From: Peribacillus tepidiphilus | GTDB lineage: Bacteria > Bacillota > Bacilli > Bacillales > DSM-1321 | Direction: 5' to 3' | Assembly (NCBI RefSeq): GCF_009466385.1 | Contig: NZ_WIAQ01000020.1 | Coordinates: forward strand, 25,355 to 89,354 | DNA: 64,000 nt | Shown here: piece after piece, positions 8,446 to 18,493 of the stretch | How positions within the stretch are numbered: position 1 is the first letter of the stretch | Layout of the letters: each line of letters starts with the position of its first letter | Notes under the pieces: model-generated | Told to the model about the DNA's origin: nothing | Seen by the model: only the letters and a program-made list of their open reading frames with translations | Database searches by the model: none | Translations under genes and position numbers: made by a program

Positions 8446-8654
8446 GAAAAGCGGAAAGCGCCTGGTTAGCTCTGAATAGAGGATCGTCGACTAACCCCTG
8501 CCACGTCCTATGGCAAACGTCGACGTCACGACGTCCTGTCAAAGCAATGTTCTTCACCCTAAGAAGTCCTAAAGACTTCGCAGGGGGAAGGTTATTTTAC
8601 CCGATGAGCTGGCGCTTGGAGCTAGACAAAGAAAAGCGGAAAGCGCCTGGTTAT
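8446..8654 (+). repeat. Interspersed element R1, copy 1 (full length plus a second 5' end)
   Basis: The element begins GAAAAGCGGAAAGCGCCTGG and ends GGCGCTTGGAGCTAGACAAA at 8630; AAGCGCC near the start and GGCGCTT near the end are inverted repeats. A fresh 5' end follows at once (8631-8654). Closely similar to 26351-26523. No transposase or long conserved frame is present, so it resembles a non-autonomous or REP-like element. Inside are CGTCGACGTCACGACG and ACTTCGCAGGGGGAAGG blocks shared by both copies. Confidence 0.9.
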
Positions 8655-8702
8655 AGGTAAGACCATACAATGTTATTTCCAAAAGAAAAGGAGTCAACAT
8701 TC

Positions 8703-8786
8703 ATTTAAGCGAAAAACTAGACGATTTAAGCAAAAACTCCTTTTATTTAAGCGAAAAGCTAGACGATTTAAGCGAAAACTCAAATG
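8703..8786 (+). repeat. Tandem array D: four units of exactly 21 bp, core ATTTAAGCGAAAA
   Basis: Units start at 8703, 8724, 8745 and 8766. The first and third end in CTAGACG. Unit sequence is unrelated to array A, but the period is the same. Lies between R1 copy 1 and the 3' end of yugJ. Confidence 0.92.
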
Positions 8787-8847
8787 CAGAGTCATATATA
8801 ACAAAGAACACCAAAAATCCCTACAAAATAAGCTGTCCAAACGAAAA

Positions 8848-8902
8848 GAGCCCGGCACCCTCGTTACTAAATCGTAAGTAACGACAAAAGGAGCCAGGCA
8901 CT
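8848..8902 (-). repeat. Structured repeat downstream of yugJ (possible terminator)
   Basis: GAGCCCGGCAC and GAGCCAGGCAC flank an inner CGTTACT/AGTAACG hairpin; on the minus strand the block is followed by TCTTTTCG. It starts 26 nt after the yugJ stop. A related GCCTGACTCCC/GGGAGCCAGGC hairpin follows rocR (19941-20018), suggesting a family of 3'-end elements. Confidence 0.55.
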
Positions 8903-8927
8903 TAAAGGAATACTTCATTAAATAGCT

Positions 8928-10091
8928 TTATAAAGATGCCTTCAAAATCGCTACGACATCATCTCGATTCAGTTTTTTGAAGTTGCCGAATTCACCGTTA
9001 GCCATCGCTTTATCTGCCATGATTTCAAGAGTGCTTTCGTCAATGTTGTAATCAGCTAAACGAGTTGGAGCACCAAGACTTGTCCAGAACTCTCGCAGTT
9101 TATTTATTCCTTCGAGAGCGATCTCTTCATCTGACTTTCCTTCTGGATTCACACCCCATACACGTACAGCTAATTGTGTAAAGCGATCGATTCTTTCATG
9201 TAATGTATGCCTCATCCAATTCGGGAACAGGATCGCAAGTCCGCCTGCATGTGGAATGTCATGAACAGCAGATACTGCGTGCTCAATGTTGTGGGTCGCC
9301 CAGTCACCGCGGACTCCCATTTGTAGATAACCGTTTAAAGCAATGGTTCCTGAGTAGAGAATCGTTTCACGGTATTCATAATTTTCAAGGTTATGTATTA
9401 GCTTTGGCGCCGTTTCAATAACTGTTTTTAAAACCGCTTCACACATACGATCCTGAAGCTCTGTATTCGTCGTTTGGTGGAAATATTGTTCGAACACATG
9501 TGACATCATGTCCACAATACCGTAAATCGTTTGATCCTTTGGCACTGTAAATGTGTTGACTGGATCTAGTATAGAGAATTTAGGGTATACATACGGGCTT
9601 CCCCATCCGTATTTTTCTTTCGTTTCCCAATTTGTAATAACAGACCCTGGGTTCATTTCAGAGCCGGTCGCTGCAAGGGTAAGAACCGTACCTAATGGAA
9701 GCGCATCTTTCACTTCCGCCTTTTTGATTACAATATCCCAAGCATCTCCATCGTATTTTGCTCCCGCAGCAATGGCTTTCGTACAATCAATGACGCTACC
9801 GCCACCTACTGCAAGAAGGAACTCAATTCCTTCGTTTTTACAAATTTCTACCCCTTTTCTGACAGTTGAAATGCGAGGGTTTGGCTCAACGCCTGGAAGC
9901 TCGTGTACTTCAGCCCCGATTTCATTCAACTCTGCCATGACCTTATCATATAAACCATTTTTTTTGATGCTTCCGCCACCATAGACTAGAAGCACTTTTT
10001 TTCCGTATTGGGGTACTTCGTTTCTTAACTCTTTTACTTGATCTTTACCAAATATTAATTTTGTAGGATTTCGATAAGCAAAATTTTGCAA
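8928..10091 (-). CDS. yugJ: NADH-dependent butanol dehydrogenase-like iron alcohol dehydrogenase
   Basis: The product (387 aa, the length of B. subtilis YugJ) is a group III Fe-ADH. It has the nucleotide-binding [18 protein letters not shown] and [14 protein letters not shown] motifs and metal-binding histidines in [11 protein letters not shown] and [24 protein letters not shown]. It reduces aldehydes such as butyraldehyde with NAD(P)H; the physiological substrate is not known. TTG start at 10091 with GGAGG upstream. The neighbours pgi and yuzA match the B. subtilis order. Confidence 0.93.
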   Translation of the reverse strand: MQNFAYRNPTKLIFGKDQVKELRNEVPQYGKKVLLVYGGGSIKKNGLYDKVMAELNEIGAEVHELPGVEPNPRISTVRKGVEICKNEGIEFLLAVGGGSVIDCTKAIAAGAKYDGDAWDIVIKKAEVKDALPLGTVLTLAATGSEMNPGSVITNWETKEKYGWGSPYVYPKFSILDPVNTFTVPKDQTIYGIVDMMSHVFEQYFHQTTNTELQDRMCEAVLKTVIETAPKLIHNLENYEYRETILYSGTIALNGYLQMGVRGDWATHNIEHAVSAVHDIPHAGGLAILFPNWMRHTLHERIDRFTQLAVRVWGVNPEGKSDEEIALEGINKLREFWTSLGAPTRLADYNIDESTLEIMADKAMANGEFGNFKKLNRDDVVAILKASL

Positions 10092-10232
10092 GTTTTACAC
10101 CTCCATCTTTCATTATGCACAAACAAGGGATAAGTTTTCAAAAAAAATGACTCGAAAACTTTTCATGTATGCATATTATTCAACATTTGATTCACTCTAT
10201 TAAAGAACCATCTAAATAAGGAGGAAGCATTC

Positions 10233-10469
10233 ATGAGTGGTATTCAGCGTACTGCACTAGTACTTACGATTATCGGAGCAATTAACTGGGGTCTTATTGG
10301 CTTTTTTCAATACGATTTAGTAGCTGCCATTTTCGGCGGACAAGACAGTGCTATTGCTCGCATTATTTACGGATTAGTTGGAATTGCTGGTCTTGTAAAC
10401 CTTGGTCTTCTATTCAAACCTAACGAAGAGACGGCAAGAAATCCTGAAGCTAGTCCTACACGATCATAA
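10233..10469 (+). CDS. yuzA: DUF378 small membrane protein
   Basis: The product (78 aa) has two membrane helices: TALVLTIIGAINWGLIGFF and ARIIYGLVGIAGLVNLGLLF. INWGLIGFFQYDLVAAIFG is the DUF378 signature. No function is established. Start ATG has AAGGAGG at good distance. Divergent from yugJ as in B. subtilis, with its own terminator. Confidence 0.92.
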   Translation: MSGIQRTALVLTIIGAINWGLIGFFQYDLVAAIFGGQDSAIARIIYGLVGIAGLVNLGLLFKPNEETARNPEASPTRS

Positions 10470-10472
10470 ACA

Positions 10473-10523
10473 AGAGGCTTCCTCACAGTCCTAAAACTGT
10501 TGAGTGAAGCCTCTATTTTTTTT
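10473..10523 (+). terminator. Terminator of yuzA
   Basis: AGAGGCTT at 10473 pairs with AAGCCTCT ending at 10514, with inner CTCA/TGAG pairing, followed by eight T residues. Confidence 0.9.
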
Positions 10524-10559
10524 CATCGTGTTTATATGCCTGTTAATCCCATTTCATTT

Positions 10560-13500
10560 TTAAACGGCTTTAAGAAGTTCATTAGATGCATCTTTTCCTT
10601 TTTTCTTAGGATGAAATAAGCTATATAAAACAGGCACAATGATTAAGGTTAGCAATGTTGAGGTTGCAAGTCCTCCAATTACGACTACCGCAAGCGAAGA
10701 AGAAACGATTCCTGCATGACTCGAAATAGCCATTGGAATTAATGCACCAACAGTTGCAATGGCCGTCATTAGTATGGGACGAAGACGAACTACACCCGCT
10801 TCGATAATCGCTTCTTTTCCTTCCAAACCTTTTTTCTCATTTTGCTTGACTCGATCAATTAATACGATCGCATTGGTTACAACAATTCCATTTAGCATGA
10901 GAAGACCAATCATTGCAGGCATACCAATTGGCTCATTGACAGCAAACAATCCAAGAAGAGCACCAATTACTGAGAAAGGAATCGCAAACAATATGACAAA
11001 CGGAGCTTTTCCTTCACCAAAAGCAATAACCATTGTGATATATACAAGGAAGATACTAACAGCGAGCGCAAGTGCCATATTTGTAAAGCCTTCTTCCATA
11101 GCAGCAGAAGCACCTTCTTTATAGTAGGTTACCCCTTTGGGTAAATCGAGTTTAGCAATGGCTTCGTCTGCTTTTTTCGTCACTTCACCGGTTTTTGAAT
11201 CCGTAATTTGACCGAAAACCATTGCATATTCATGACCATTTAGGTGAGTGATCGCCATTTGGTTTTTTACTCTTTTTAGTTCTCCAATTTCTTTTAGCTT
11301 AACAGGCTGGCCTAACATATTTTTTATCTGCAATTCACCTAGATCATCGAGAGATTTTAATTCGTCCAATTTCACACTTAAGGTTACATCTTTCTTTTCA
11401 TCATCCAACGTAATGGTAGTGATCGTTTCACCGGTAATGGCATCTCTTAAGCTTTTTCCTACCATTGCAGGCATTAAGCTATGCTCTTTTAATTTCTCTT
11501 CATCCATTTCAAGTGCAATTTCAGGCTCATCTCCCTCCATCGATGTCCGAATATCTGCCATGCCTTTTATTTCTTTTAATGATGAAGAAATTTTAGTACT
11601 TGCGTTTTTTATATCTTCAAGACTAGAGCCTTCTACTACCAGGATATACTGAGAAGAACTGGCACCTCCCATTGCACCTACACCGGTAACAGTTATTTCT
11701 TTAGCCTCCTTGAATTGTTTAAAATCTTCGCGGATTTCTTCGATAAGACCCTCTACATTGTCAGTTGTTTCTTTTACCTTGAAACTTATTAATGCCGTTT
11801 CATATTCCCCATTTACACTTGTGCTAATGGATTGAATTTCTTTCCGATCAAGCAGGTTGTTTTCAATTTTTTCTGCCAGTTGACTTGTTAGCTTAGGTGC
11901 GGTTCCTTTTTCCATTGTTAAGCTGACATCATAGTCGAGCACCTTTTCTTGCGGTAAAAACGTTGTTCCTAATTTCGGTGCAATCGTAGCCACTGTTCCA
12001 GCTAATATGAAAATCGCAGCAAGCAACGTAACGATTCGATGATTTAAAACCTTTTGAAGTGTGCTTCTGTACATTTTTTGAAGTAGTCCTTCACGATGCT
12101 CTTTTTGTTTAATGTTCAAAAGGAACATTCTTGAAAGCAACGGTACGATCGTAACAGCCACAATCAATGAGAATAATAAAGAAATGACTATGGTCCAGGC
12201 TAATGGAGCAAAGAACTTCCCTACAATTCCTGGAACGAAAGCCATCGGTAAAAACACCGCGACGGTCGTGATTGTAGAAGAAGTGATAGCTGATGCAACT
12301 TCTCTTGTCGATTCTTCTACAAGCTTTTCATTTCGATCTTTCGATGCACGCACTCTTCGAAACACATTTTCAATAACAACGATTGAATCATCCACTACAC
12401 GTCCTACTGCTACTGCAATTCCAGCAAGCGTCATGATATTGAGCGTATAGCCTAGCATATTTAATACGGTTAATGAAGCTAAGATCGAAAGCGGTATCGA
12501 TATGATCGCAATTAGAGTAGACCTTACATTTCGTAAGAATAATAATGTGACGACAACTGCCATCGCTGCACCCAGCATGGCTTCTCTTAACATCGCATAT
12601 ACAGATTCTTTTATTTCCTTCGATTGATCGCTTAATTTTTCAATTTTTACACCCGTAGGAACGGAAACTTCTTTTAAGGCTTTATCGACGTTTTCTGCGA
12701 TTGCTACTACATTTGCCCCAGCTTCTGCTGTGATTCTAACTCTTACACCTTCTTTTCCATTAATTCTCGTAAAATTCGTACTTGTTTTGCCTTCATAGGC
12801 AATCTCTGAAACATCACTTAATTTCACTTTTTGTACTGGTGAAGCTCCTCTTTGAATCATCTCTGGGGTATTTAGAGCAAACAGCGTAATGTTTTTTAAT
12901 TCCTCTAAGGATTGAATTTCTCCTCCAACCCGAATCGGAAGCACTTGCCCGCTGATATTTACATCTCCTGTTGGAATGGATACAGAATGGGCTGTGACTG
13001 CGTTTTTCACATCTTCCATAGAAAGCCCTTTTTCTGATAATTTCTCAGGAAGAATACGGATAAATACCTGCTTCTCTGTTAATCCATCTCCTTCTACTTT
13101 GTTTACACCTTCAATTGCTTCTAAAGCTGGAATCAAATCATTTTTGACAAAAGATTGTGTAACATCATTTTTTCGATCGCTGTATACTCCTAATGTGTAG
13201 ATGGAAGGATCCGGTTCAATGCCCTGTTGAATAATGTCAAAATCCTCCGCTTCCTGAGGAAGTTTTACTTTTTCTACTGCAGAGCGAACTTGATTTTCTA
13301 CTTCTTTCATATTTACGCTCATATCGAATTCTATTGTTGAATACACAACGTTTGCTAAACCATCCGTATAAACATTTTCTACTCCATCGAGTTTCATAAG
13401 CTCTCGCTCAAGCGGCTCTCCTATTTCACGGATTGACTGCTCCGGTGATGCACCTGGATATGGAACAACTACTGTCATGTATGGAATATTAATATTGGGG

Positions 13501-13613
13501 TATTTTTCAATATTCAAGTCCTTAACAGCAAATACTCCTCCTCCAATCACTAATAGCGTCAGCAGCAATAATGCTACTGCATTTTTTAAACTGAACTGAA
13601 TAATGGATTTCAT
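10560..13613 (-). CDS. swrC: RND-family efflux permease (SwrC/AcrB-like)
   Basis: The product (1017 aa, B. subtilis SwrC about 1065) has the AcrB layout: an N-terminal helix, periplasmic-type loop 1, helices 2-6 with GIAVAVGRVVDDSIVVIENVFRR (TM4 Asp pair of the proton relay), loop 2 and helices 8-12 ending in a short cytoplasmic tail. RND pumps export hydrophobic compounds on the proton gradient; SwrC confers surfactin resistance. No adaptor gene is adjacent, as is usual in Gram-positives. Not in this place in B. subtilis, so the gene was inserted or moved. The swrC label is by family; substrate unproven. Confidence 0.88.
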   Translation of the reverse strand: MKSIIQFSLKNAVALLLLTLLVIGGGVFAVKDLNIEKYPNINIPYMTVVVPYPGASPEQSIREIGEPLERELMKLDGVENVYTDGLANVVYSTIEFDMSVNMKEVENQVRSAVEKVKLPQEAEDFDIIQQGIEPDPSIYTLGVYSDRKNDVTQSFVKNDLIPALEAIEGVNKVEGDGLTEKQVFIRILPEKLSEKGLSMEDVKNAVTAHSVSIPTGDVNISGQVLPIRVGGEIQSLEELKNITLFALNTPEMIQRGASPVQKVKLSDVSEIAYEGKTSTNFTRINGKEGVRVRITAEAGANVVAIAENVDKALKEVSVPTGVKIEKLSDQSKEIKESVYAMLREAMLGAAMAVVVTLLFLRNVRSTLIAIISIPLSILASLTVLNMLGYTLNIMTLAGIAVAVGRVVDDSIVVIENVFRRVRASKDRNEKLVEESTREVASAITSSTITTVAVFLPMAFVPGIVGKFFAPLAWTIVISLLFSLIVAVTIVPLLSRMFLLNIKQKEHREGLLQKMYRSTLQKVLNHRIVTLLAAIFILAGTVATIAPKLGTTFLPQEKVLDYDVSLTMEKGTAPKLTSQLAEKIENNLLDRKEIQSISTSVNGEYETALISFKVKETTDNVEGLIEEIREDFKQFKEAKEITVTGVGAMGGASSSQYILVVEGSSLEDIKNASTKISSSLKEIKGMADIRTSMEGDEPEIALEMDEEKLKEHSLMPAMVGKSLRDAITGETITTITLDDEKKDVTLSVKLDELKSLDDLGELQIKNMLGQPVKLKEIGELKRVKNQMAITHLNGHEYAMVFGQITDSKTGEVTKKADEAIAKLDLPKGVTYYKEGASAAMEEGFTNMALALAVSIFLVYITMVIAFGEGKAPFVILFAIPFSVIGALLGLFAVNEPIGMPAMIGLLMLNGIVVTNAIVLIDRVKQNEKKGLEGKEAIIEAGVVRLRPILMTAIATVGALIPMAISSHAGIVSSSLAVVVIGGLATSTLLTLIIVPVLYSLFHPKKKGKDASNELLKAV

Positions 13614-13836
13614 AGTAGTATTTCTCCTTTGCTTATTAAAAATGACTCTCGCACTTCTTAATAGTAAATTATAGTAGCAATGTAAGAATATAGCACTCAG
13701 TATTATTTAGTAATAAGACTTAAGGCTTACTCAGCTCCTTTTTGAAAATTGCACACTTTTTCAATATATGCATGAGGTTAATAGAAATGTCTGATTACAC
13801 AGAAAATGGAGCAAAAATAATGGAGCAAAATTCAAG

Positions 13837-13920
13837 TGCCTGGAGCGGAAATCAACGGGCAAACTTTATAATCTAAAAACAACAATCTATGCGAAAAGAG
13901 CCCTTCAAAAGATGTAAGAG
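13837..13920 (+). repeat. Interspersed element R2, truncated copy 1
   Basis: ATCAACGGGCAAACTTTATA and ACAACAATCTATGCGAAAAG are shared almost base for base with 54007-54057. Here only the right end is present. It sits between the RND pump and rocG, both minus strand. Confidence 0.85.
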
Positions 13921-13951
13921 CTGTCCCTTAGCAACAATCCCACAAAAACAG

Positions 13952-13987
13952 AAAAAAAAGCACGGACTCCAAGAATCCATGCTTTTT
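13952..13987 (-). terminator. Terminator of rocG
   Basis: On the minus strand AAAAAGCATGGA pairs with TCCGTGCTTTTT (one mismatch), followed by a run of T. It begins 6 nt after the rocG stop. Confidence 0.85.
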
Positions 13988-13992
13988 CACCC

Positions 13993-15279
13993 TTATACCC
14001 AGCCGCGGAATTTAGAAGCTTCGGCCATTTTTCGTGCTCCTACCATGTAAGCGGCAAGACGCATGTTGACTTTTCGGGATTGAGAAACTTCATAAACATT
14101 GTTAAATGCTTGAACAAGAACTTTTCGAAGCTTTTCATTCACTTCTTCTTCACTCCAGTAGTAACCTTGATTGTTTTGTACCCATTCAAAGTATGATACG
14201 GTTACGCCACCCGAGCTTGCTAGTACATCCGGAACAAGAAGAATACCACGCTCTGTCAAGATTTTTGTAGCTTCCAATGTTGTCGGTCCGTTCGCAGCTT
14301 CTACAACAATAGATGCTTTAATTTGATGTGCGTTTTTCTTTGTAATTTGATTTGAAATGGCAGCGGGAACTAAAATATCACAGTCCATTTCAAGAAGCTC
14401 TGCGTTTGTAATTGTATTTTCAAACAGCGTTGTTACTGTTCCAAAGCTGTCACGACGGTCAAGCAGGTAATCGATATCTAATCCCTTTGGATCGTAAAGT
14501 GCACCGTACGCATCTGAAATACCGATTACTTTTGCTCCTGCATCGTGCATGAATTTCGCCAAGAAACTTCCAGCATTTCCAAAGCCTTGTATAATGACTC
14601 TTGCCCCTTCGATGGAGATGCCTTTTTTCTTGGCAGCTTCTTCAATACAGATTGTCACACCTTGTGCTGTTGCTTTTTCACGACCTTGGGAACCTCCAAG
14701 CACAAGAGGTTTACCTGTAATAAAACCAGGAGAATCGTATTCACGAAGGCGACTGTATTCATCCATCATCCAAGCCATGATTTGTGAGTTGGTATAAACG
14801 TCCGGTGCTGGGATGTCTTTTGTCGGCCCAACAATCTGGCTAATGGCACGGACATACGCACGACTAAGTCGCTCTAGCTCACCCATGGACATCGTTCTTG
14901 GATCACATATGATTCCTCCTTTTCCTCCACCGTATGGTAGATCGACGATTCCACACTTTAAGCTCATCCACATAGATAGAGCCTTTACTTCCTCTTCATC
15001 TACTTCAGGATGGAAACGTACGCCCCCTTTTGTTGGCCCAACAGCATCGTTATGTTGAGCACGATAGCCAGTAAAGACTTTTACACTTCCGTCATCCATG
15101 CGGACAGGCATACGTACTGTCAGCATCCTTAATGGCTCTTTTAAAAGCTCATACATTTCTTCGTTGTAGCCAAGCTTTGTTAAAGCATCCTTGATGACAA
15201 CCTGTGTTGATGTAAAAAGATTTAAAGATTCTTCTTGAACTTGTTCTGTTTTATTTTCAGTTACCCCTGTTGCTCCCAT
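13993..15279 (-). CDS. rocG: NAD-specific glutamate dehydrogenase RocG
   Basis: The product (428 aa) deaminates glutamate to 2-oxoglutarate, the last step of arginine/ornithine/proline use. The active-site lysine motif PYGGGKGG, the dinucleotide fold GFGNAGSFLAKF and the conserved FEWVQNNQGYYWSEEEV are present. It is close to both RocG and GudB of B. subtilis; the position after rocA and rocD decides for rocG. No GudB-type 3-codon duplication is evident, so it should be active. Start ATG at 15279 follows GAGGTG. The 23-nt gap to rocD implies one transcript. Confidence 0.94.
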   Translation of the reverse strand: MGATGVTENKTEQVQEESLNLFTSTQVVIKDALTKLGYNEEMYELLKEPLRMLTVRMPVRMDDGSVKVFTGYRAQHNDAVGPTKGGVRFHPEVDEEEVKALSMWMSLKCGIVDLPYGGGKGGIICDPRTMSMGELERLSRAYVRAISQIVGPTKDIPAPDVYTNSQIMAWMMDEYSRLREYDSPGFITGKPLVLGGSQGREKATAQGVTICIEEAAKKKGISIEGARVIIQGFGNAGSFLAKFMHDAGAKVIGISDAYGALYDPKGLDIDYLLDRRDSFGTVTTLFENTITNAELLEMDCDILVPAAISNQITKKNAHQIKASIVVEAANGPTTLEATKILTERGILLVPDVLASSGGVTVSYFEWVQNNQGYYWSEEEVNEKLRKVLVQAFNNVYEVSQSRKVNMRLAAYMVGARKMAEASKFRGWV

Positions 15280-15302
15280 TGTTGCACCTCATTTTTATCG
15301 CA

Positions 15303-16505
15303 TTATGCTAATACTTTTTGAATACGTTCAATTGCCCAATCTAACTCTTCCTTCGTTATAACTAAAGGAGGAGCGAAACGAATAACTGTGTCATGCGTTT
15401 CCTTACATAACAATCCTTCATCTTTTAATTGTTCACAATATTTACGAGCTGGTTCTTTTAATTCAACACCAATAAATAAACCGCGTCCACGCACTTCTTT
15501 AATCATTGGATTGTTGATTTCTTTTAATTTAGAAATAAAGTACTCACCTAATTCTAAAGAACGCTCTGCTAATTTTTCTTCAACTAGCACGTCTAACGCA
15601 GCTATTGAAACTGCACATGCCATTGGGTTTCCGCCGAAAGTTGACCCGTGAGAGCCCGGATTGAATACACCTAGGACATCCTTGTTAGCTACTACGCAGG
15701 AGATTGGGAATACGCCGCCTCCTAGCGCTTTTCCTAAAATGTACATATCCGGCTCTACATCTTCCCACTCACAAGCAAACATTTTACCAGAACGACCTAG
15801 ACCAGCCTGAATTTCGTCAGCAATAAACAATACGTTATGTTCTTTACAAAGCTCGAGAGCAGCCTTCATGAAGCCTTCTTTCGGAATAACGATTCCAGCT
15901 TCGCCTTGAATCGGCTCAATTAAAAATGCGGCTGTGTTAGGTGTGATGGCGTTTTTCAATGCTTCTATATCACCGTATGGAATTAATTTAATGCCAGGAA
16001 GCATTGGTCCAAAACCACGTTTATATTCTTCTTCAGAAGAAAGAGACACTGCAGTCATAGTTCGACCGTGGAAGTTCCCGATACATGCAATGATTTCTGC
16101 TTGATTATTAGGTACGCCTTTCACATCGTAAGCCCAGCGACGAGCTGCTTTAATAGCCGTTTCAACTGCTTCAGCTCCCGTATTCATCGGAAGGGCCATT
16201 TCTTTATTCGTCAGCTTGCAGATTTTTTCATACCAAGGGCCAAGCTGATCGTTATGGAATGCACGAGAAGTTAACGTTACACGATCTGCTTGATCTTTCA
16301 AAGCTTTAATGATTTTAGGGTGGCGATGACCTTGGTTAACTGCAGAATAGGCACTTAACATATCCATGTATTTGTTGCCTTCCGGATCCTTCACCCACAC
16401 ACCTTCAGCCTCAGAAATGACAATTGGAAGCGGATGATAATTGTTTGCACCGTACTTCTCTGTTTGAGTAATCAACTCTTGTGTTTTTGTTTGAGACTTG
16501 TTCAT
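15303..16505 (-). CDS. rocD: Ornithine aminotransferase
   Basis: The product (400 aa) is a class III PLP aminotransferase that turns ornithine and 2-oxoglutarate into glutamate semialdehyde and glutamate. Visible are [19 protein letters not shown], the [14 protein letters not shown] segment and the PLP lysine in [11 protein letters not shown]. Start ATG at 16505 follows GGGGATAGGCGAAGCTC. It sits between rocA and rocG, forming a complete ornithine-to-2-oxoglutarate route. The 211-nt gap to rocA shows no sigma-54 motif, so read-through from the rocA promoter or an unseen promoter is needed. Confidence 0.95.
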   Translation of the reverse strand: MNKSQTKTQELITQTEKYGANNYHPLPIVISEAEGVWVKDPEGNKYMDMLSAYSAVNQGHRHPKIIKALKDQADRVTLTSRAFHNDQLGPWYEKICKLTNKEMALPMNTGAEAVETAIKAARRWAYDVKGVPNNQAEIIACIGNFHGRTMTAVSLSSEEEYKRGFGPMLPGIKLIPYGDIEALKNAITPNTAAFLIEPIQGEAGIVIPKEGFMKAALELCKEHNVLFIADEIQAGLGRSGKMFACEWEDVEPDMYILGKALGGGVFPISCVVANKDVLGVFNPGSHGSTFGGNPMACAVSIAALDVLVEEKLAERSLELGEYFISKLKEINNPMIKEVRGRGLFIGVELKEPARKYCEQLKDEGLLCKETHDTVIRFAPPLVITKEELDWAIERIQKVLA

Positions 16506-16716
16506 GAGCTTCGCCTATCCCCTTTCAATTTATGGATAATACTATATACGTTTCTTCTCTCACCTTTGACGATAAAATAATCTTGTTTAACAACGGCTCC
16601 AGCTTAATGATAGTGGTCTAAGCGGAGCTAAGACATTTATATTCTTCATCACATAAGATAAATGACAACACATGGCTATACAAAATTAGCGAAGCTCCGC
16701 CCTTTTTTCACAGTAA
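16506..16716. other. rocA-rocD spacer with short complementary segments
   Basis: The spacer holds GGCGGAGCTTCGC near the rocA end and AGCTCCGCTTAGA about 60 nt on; they could pair loosely. No U-tailed hairpin, no -24/-12 motif and no supported gene are seen. Confidence 0.4.
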
Positions 16717-18264
16717 CTAAAACATTTCAGACGTTGTTTTTGCTTGCATGTGAAGCACGAGGTAGTCAGGGCCGCCTGCTTTTGAGTCTGTTCCGGACAT
16801 GTTGAAGCCGCCGAATGGCTGATATCCAACAATCGCTCCTGTACATCCTCTGTTAAAGTATAGGTTACCTACATGGAAGTCTTCACGTGCTTTTTCGATG
16901 TGTGCACGGTTGTTTGTAATAACAGCGCCTGTTAAGCCGTATTCTGTGTTGTTGGCAATTTCAATCGCATGATCGAAGTCTTTTGCCTTTGCGAATGCGA
17001 CCACTGGTCCGAAGATTTCTTCCTGCATAATGCGAGCCTTTGGATCAACATCGGCAATAATCGTTGGCTGGATGAAGAAGCCTTTGGAGTTGTCTCCCTC
17101 TCCGCCTGTCATCAATCTACCTTCTTGCTTTCCGATTTCCACGTACTCCATGATTTTCTTGAAGGCAGCGTTGTCGATTACTGGACCCATGAAGGTAGTT
17201 GGATCAGTCGGATCGCCCACTGTTAATTCTTTCGTTAATTCAACTGCGCGAGCCAGCACTTGATCGTACACATCTTCTACGATCACCGCACGAGAACATG
17301 CAGAGCATTTTTGACCAGAGAAGCCGAACGCGGATTTCACGATCGATTGAGCGGCTAATTCTAAATCTGCATCGCTGTCCACAACGATGGTATCTTTACC
17401 GCCCATTTCTGCGATCACTCGTTTTAGCCAGATTTGGCCTTCGTTAACTTTTGCAGCGCGCTCGTAAATGCGAATCCCTACATCACGAGATCCAGTGAAG
17501 GAGATGAATCGAGTACGCGGGTGATCGACTAAATAATCTCCGACCTCAGCCCCGCTGCCTGGTACGAAGTTTAGAACGCCGGCAGGAAGACCTGCTTCCT
17601 CCATGACTTCAACAAATTTAGCGGCAATAATTGGTGTTGTAGAAGCTGGTTTTAATAGAACCGTGTTTCCTGTTACGATAGCCGCTACTGTTGTACCCGC
17701 CATGATGGCAAACGGGAAGTTCCAAGGAGAGATGATAATACCCACTCCAAGTGGAATGTAGTTATATTGGTTGTACTCGCCAGGACGGCTTTCTACCGGA
17801 ACACCATCTTTTAGCTTCAGCATTTGACGAGCATAGTACTCTAAGAAATCAATTGCTTCTGCAGTATCTGCATCCGCTTCGTTCCAAGGCTTACCTGCTT
17901 CCTTCGTTAAAAGGGCAGAGAACTCATGCTTGCGGCGGCGGATGATCGCAGCTGCACGGAACAAAATGTCAGCACGGGATTCCGGCTTCACTTTTCTCCA
18001 CGTTTTGAACGTTTCGTCCGCAACCTGCATCGCTTTTTCAGCAAGCTCACGGTTCGCTTTCGATACGCGACCAATTACTTCCTCTTTGTTTGCCGGGTTA
18101 ATCGAAACAATTTTATCTTCAGTAGAAATACGCTCTCCGCCAATGACAAGATCGTAGTCTTGGCCAAGATAGGATTCTACTAGTTTTAAACCTTCTAAAT
18201 AAGCTTTCTTGTTGCTTTCTTCTGAAAAATTTGTAAATGGTTCATGCTTGTATGCCTGTACCAT
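16717..18264 (-). CDS. rocA: 1-pyrroline-5-carboxylate dehydrogenase RocA
   Basis: The product (515 aa, standard for RocA/PutC) oxidises P5C/glutamate semialdehyde to glutamate with NAD. The ALDH motifs are intact: [20 protein letters not shown], the general base in AEMGGKD and the nucleophile in [11 protein letters not shown]. Start ATG at 18264 follows GGGGGAG. It lies 30 nt from the predicted start point of a sigma-54 promoter, with rocR divergent. Confidence 0.96.
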   Translation of the reverse strand: MVQAYKHEPFTNFSEESNKKAYLEGLKLVESYLGQDYDLVIGGERISTEDKIVSINPANKEEVIGRVSKANRELAEKAMQVADETFKTWRKVKPESRADILFRAAAIIRRRKHEFSALLTKEAGKPWNEADADTAEAIDFLEYYARQMLKLKDGVPVESRPGEYNQYNYIPLGVGIIISPWNFPFAIMAGTTVAAIVTGNTVLLKPASTTPIIAAKFVEVMEEAGLPAGVLNFVPGSGAEVGDYLVDHPRTRFISFTGSRDVGIRIYERAAKVNEGQIWLKRVIAEMGGKDTIVVDSDADLELAAQSIVKSAFGFSGQKCSACSRAVIVEDVYDQVLARAVELTKELTVGDPTDPTTFMGPVIDNAAFKKIMEYVEIGKQEGRLMTGGEGDNSKGFFIQPTIIADVDPKARIMQEEIFGPVVAFAKAKDFDHAIEIANNTEYGLTGAVITNNRAHIEKAREDFHVGNLYFNRGCTGAIVGYQPFGGFNMSGTDSKAGGPDYLVLHMQAKTTSEMF

Positions 18265-18305
18265 TTGTACTCCCCCTTGTATTGAATTTTAATCCCACAT
18301 TTATT

Positions 18306-18326
18306 AATGCAACTATCGTGCCAATT
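18306..18326 (-). promoter_or_regulatory. Sigma-54 (SigL) promoter of rocA
   Basis: On the minus strand TTGGCACGATAGTTGCAT fits the -24/-12 consensus TGGCACG-N4-TTGCW fully. The nearby RocR is a sigma-54 activator, so the pairing is strongly supported. Predicted transcription start is near 18295. Confidence 0.92.
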
Positions 18327-18375
18327 TTTCAAAACTAGATTTGACAATATGTTTACATTTTTCATCCTTATTTAC

Positions 18376-18435
18376 TGCAAATGATTTTTGCTGTTTGTAA
18401 GCGATTACAGATGCAAAAAAGCAAAAATTACTTGC
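18376..18435. promoter_or_regulatory. Candidate RocR upstream activating sequences
   Basis: Two dyad-like elements, GCAAATGATTTTTGC (18377-18391) and GCAAAAATTACTTGC (18421-18435), lie about 60-110 bp upstream of the sigma-54 promoter, the usual range for enhancer sites. Assignment to RocR is inferred from position. Confidence 0.45.
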
Positions 18436-18493
18436 ACCTAATAAAATTCATGATACGATCAATATGAACCTATTATAAAAGAGGTGCAGCTTA

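Noticed and set aside
8446..8654. Insertion sequence
   Set aside because: About 185 bp with terminal inverted repeats but no transposase frame; classed as a non-autonomous repeat.
8421..8918. Frames of 79 and 74 codons in R1 copy 1 and array D
   Set aside because: They lie in interspersed and tandem repeats and are not kept in the other R1 copy.
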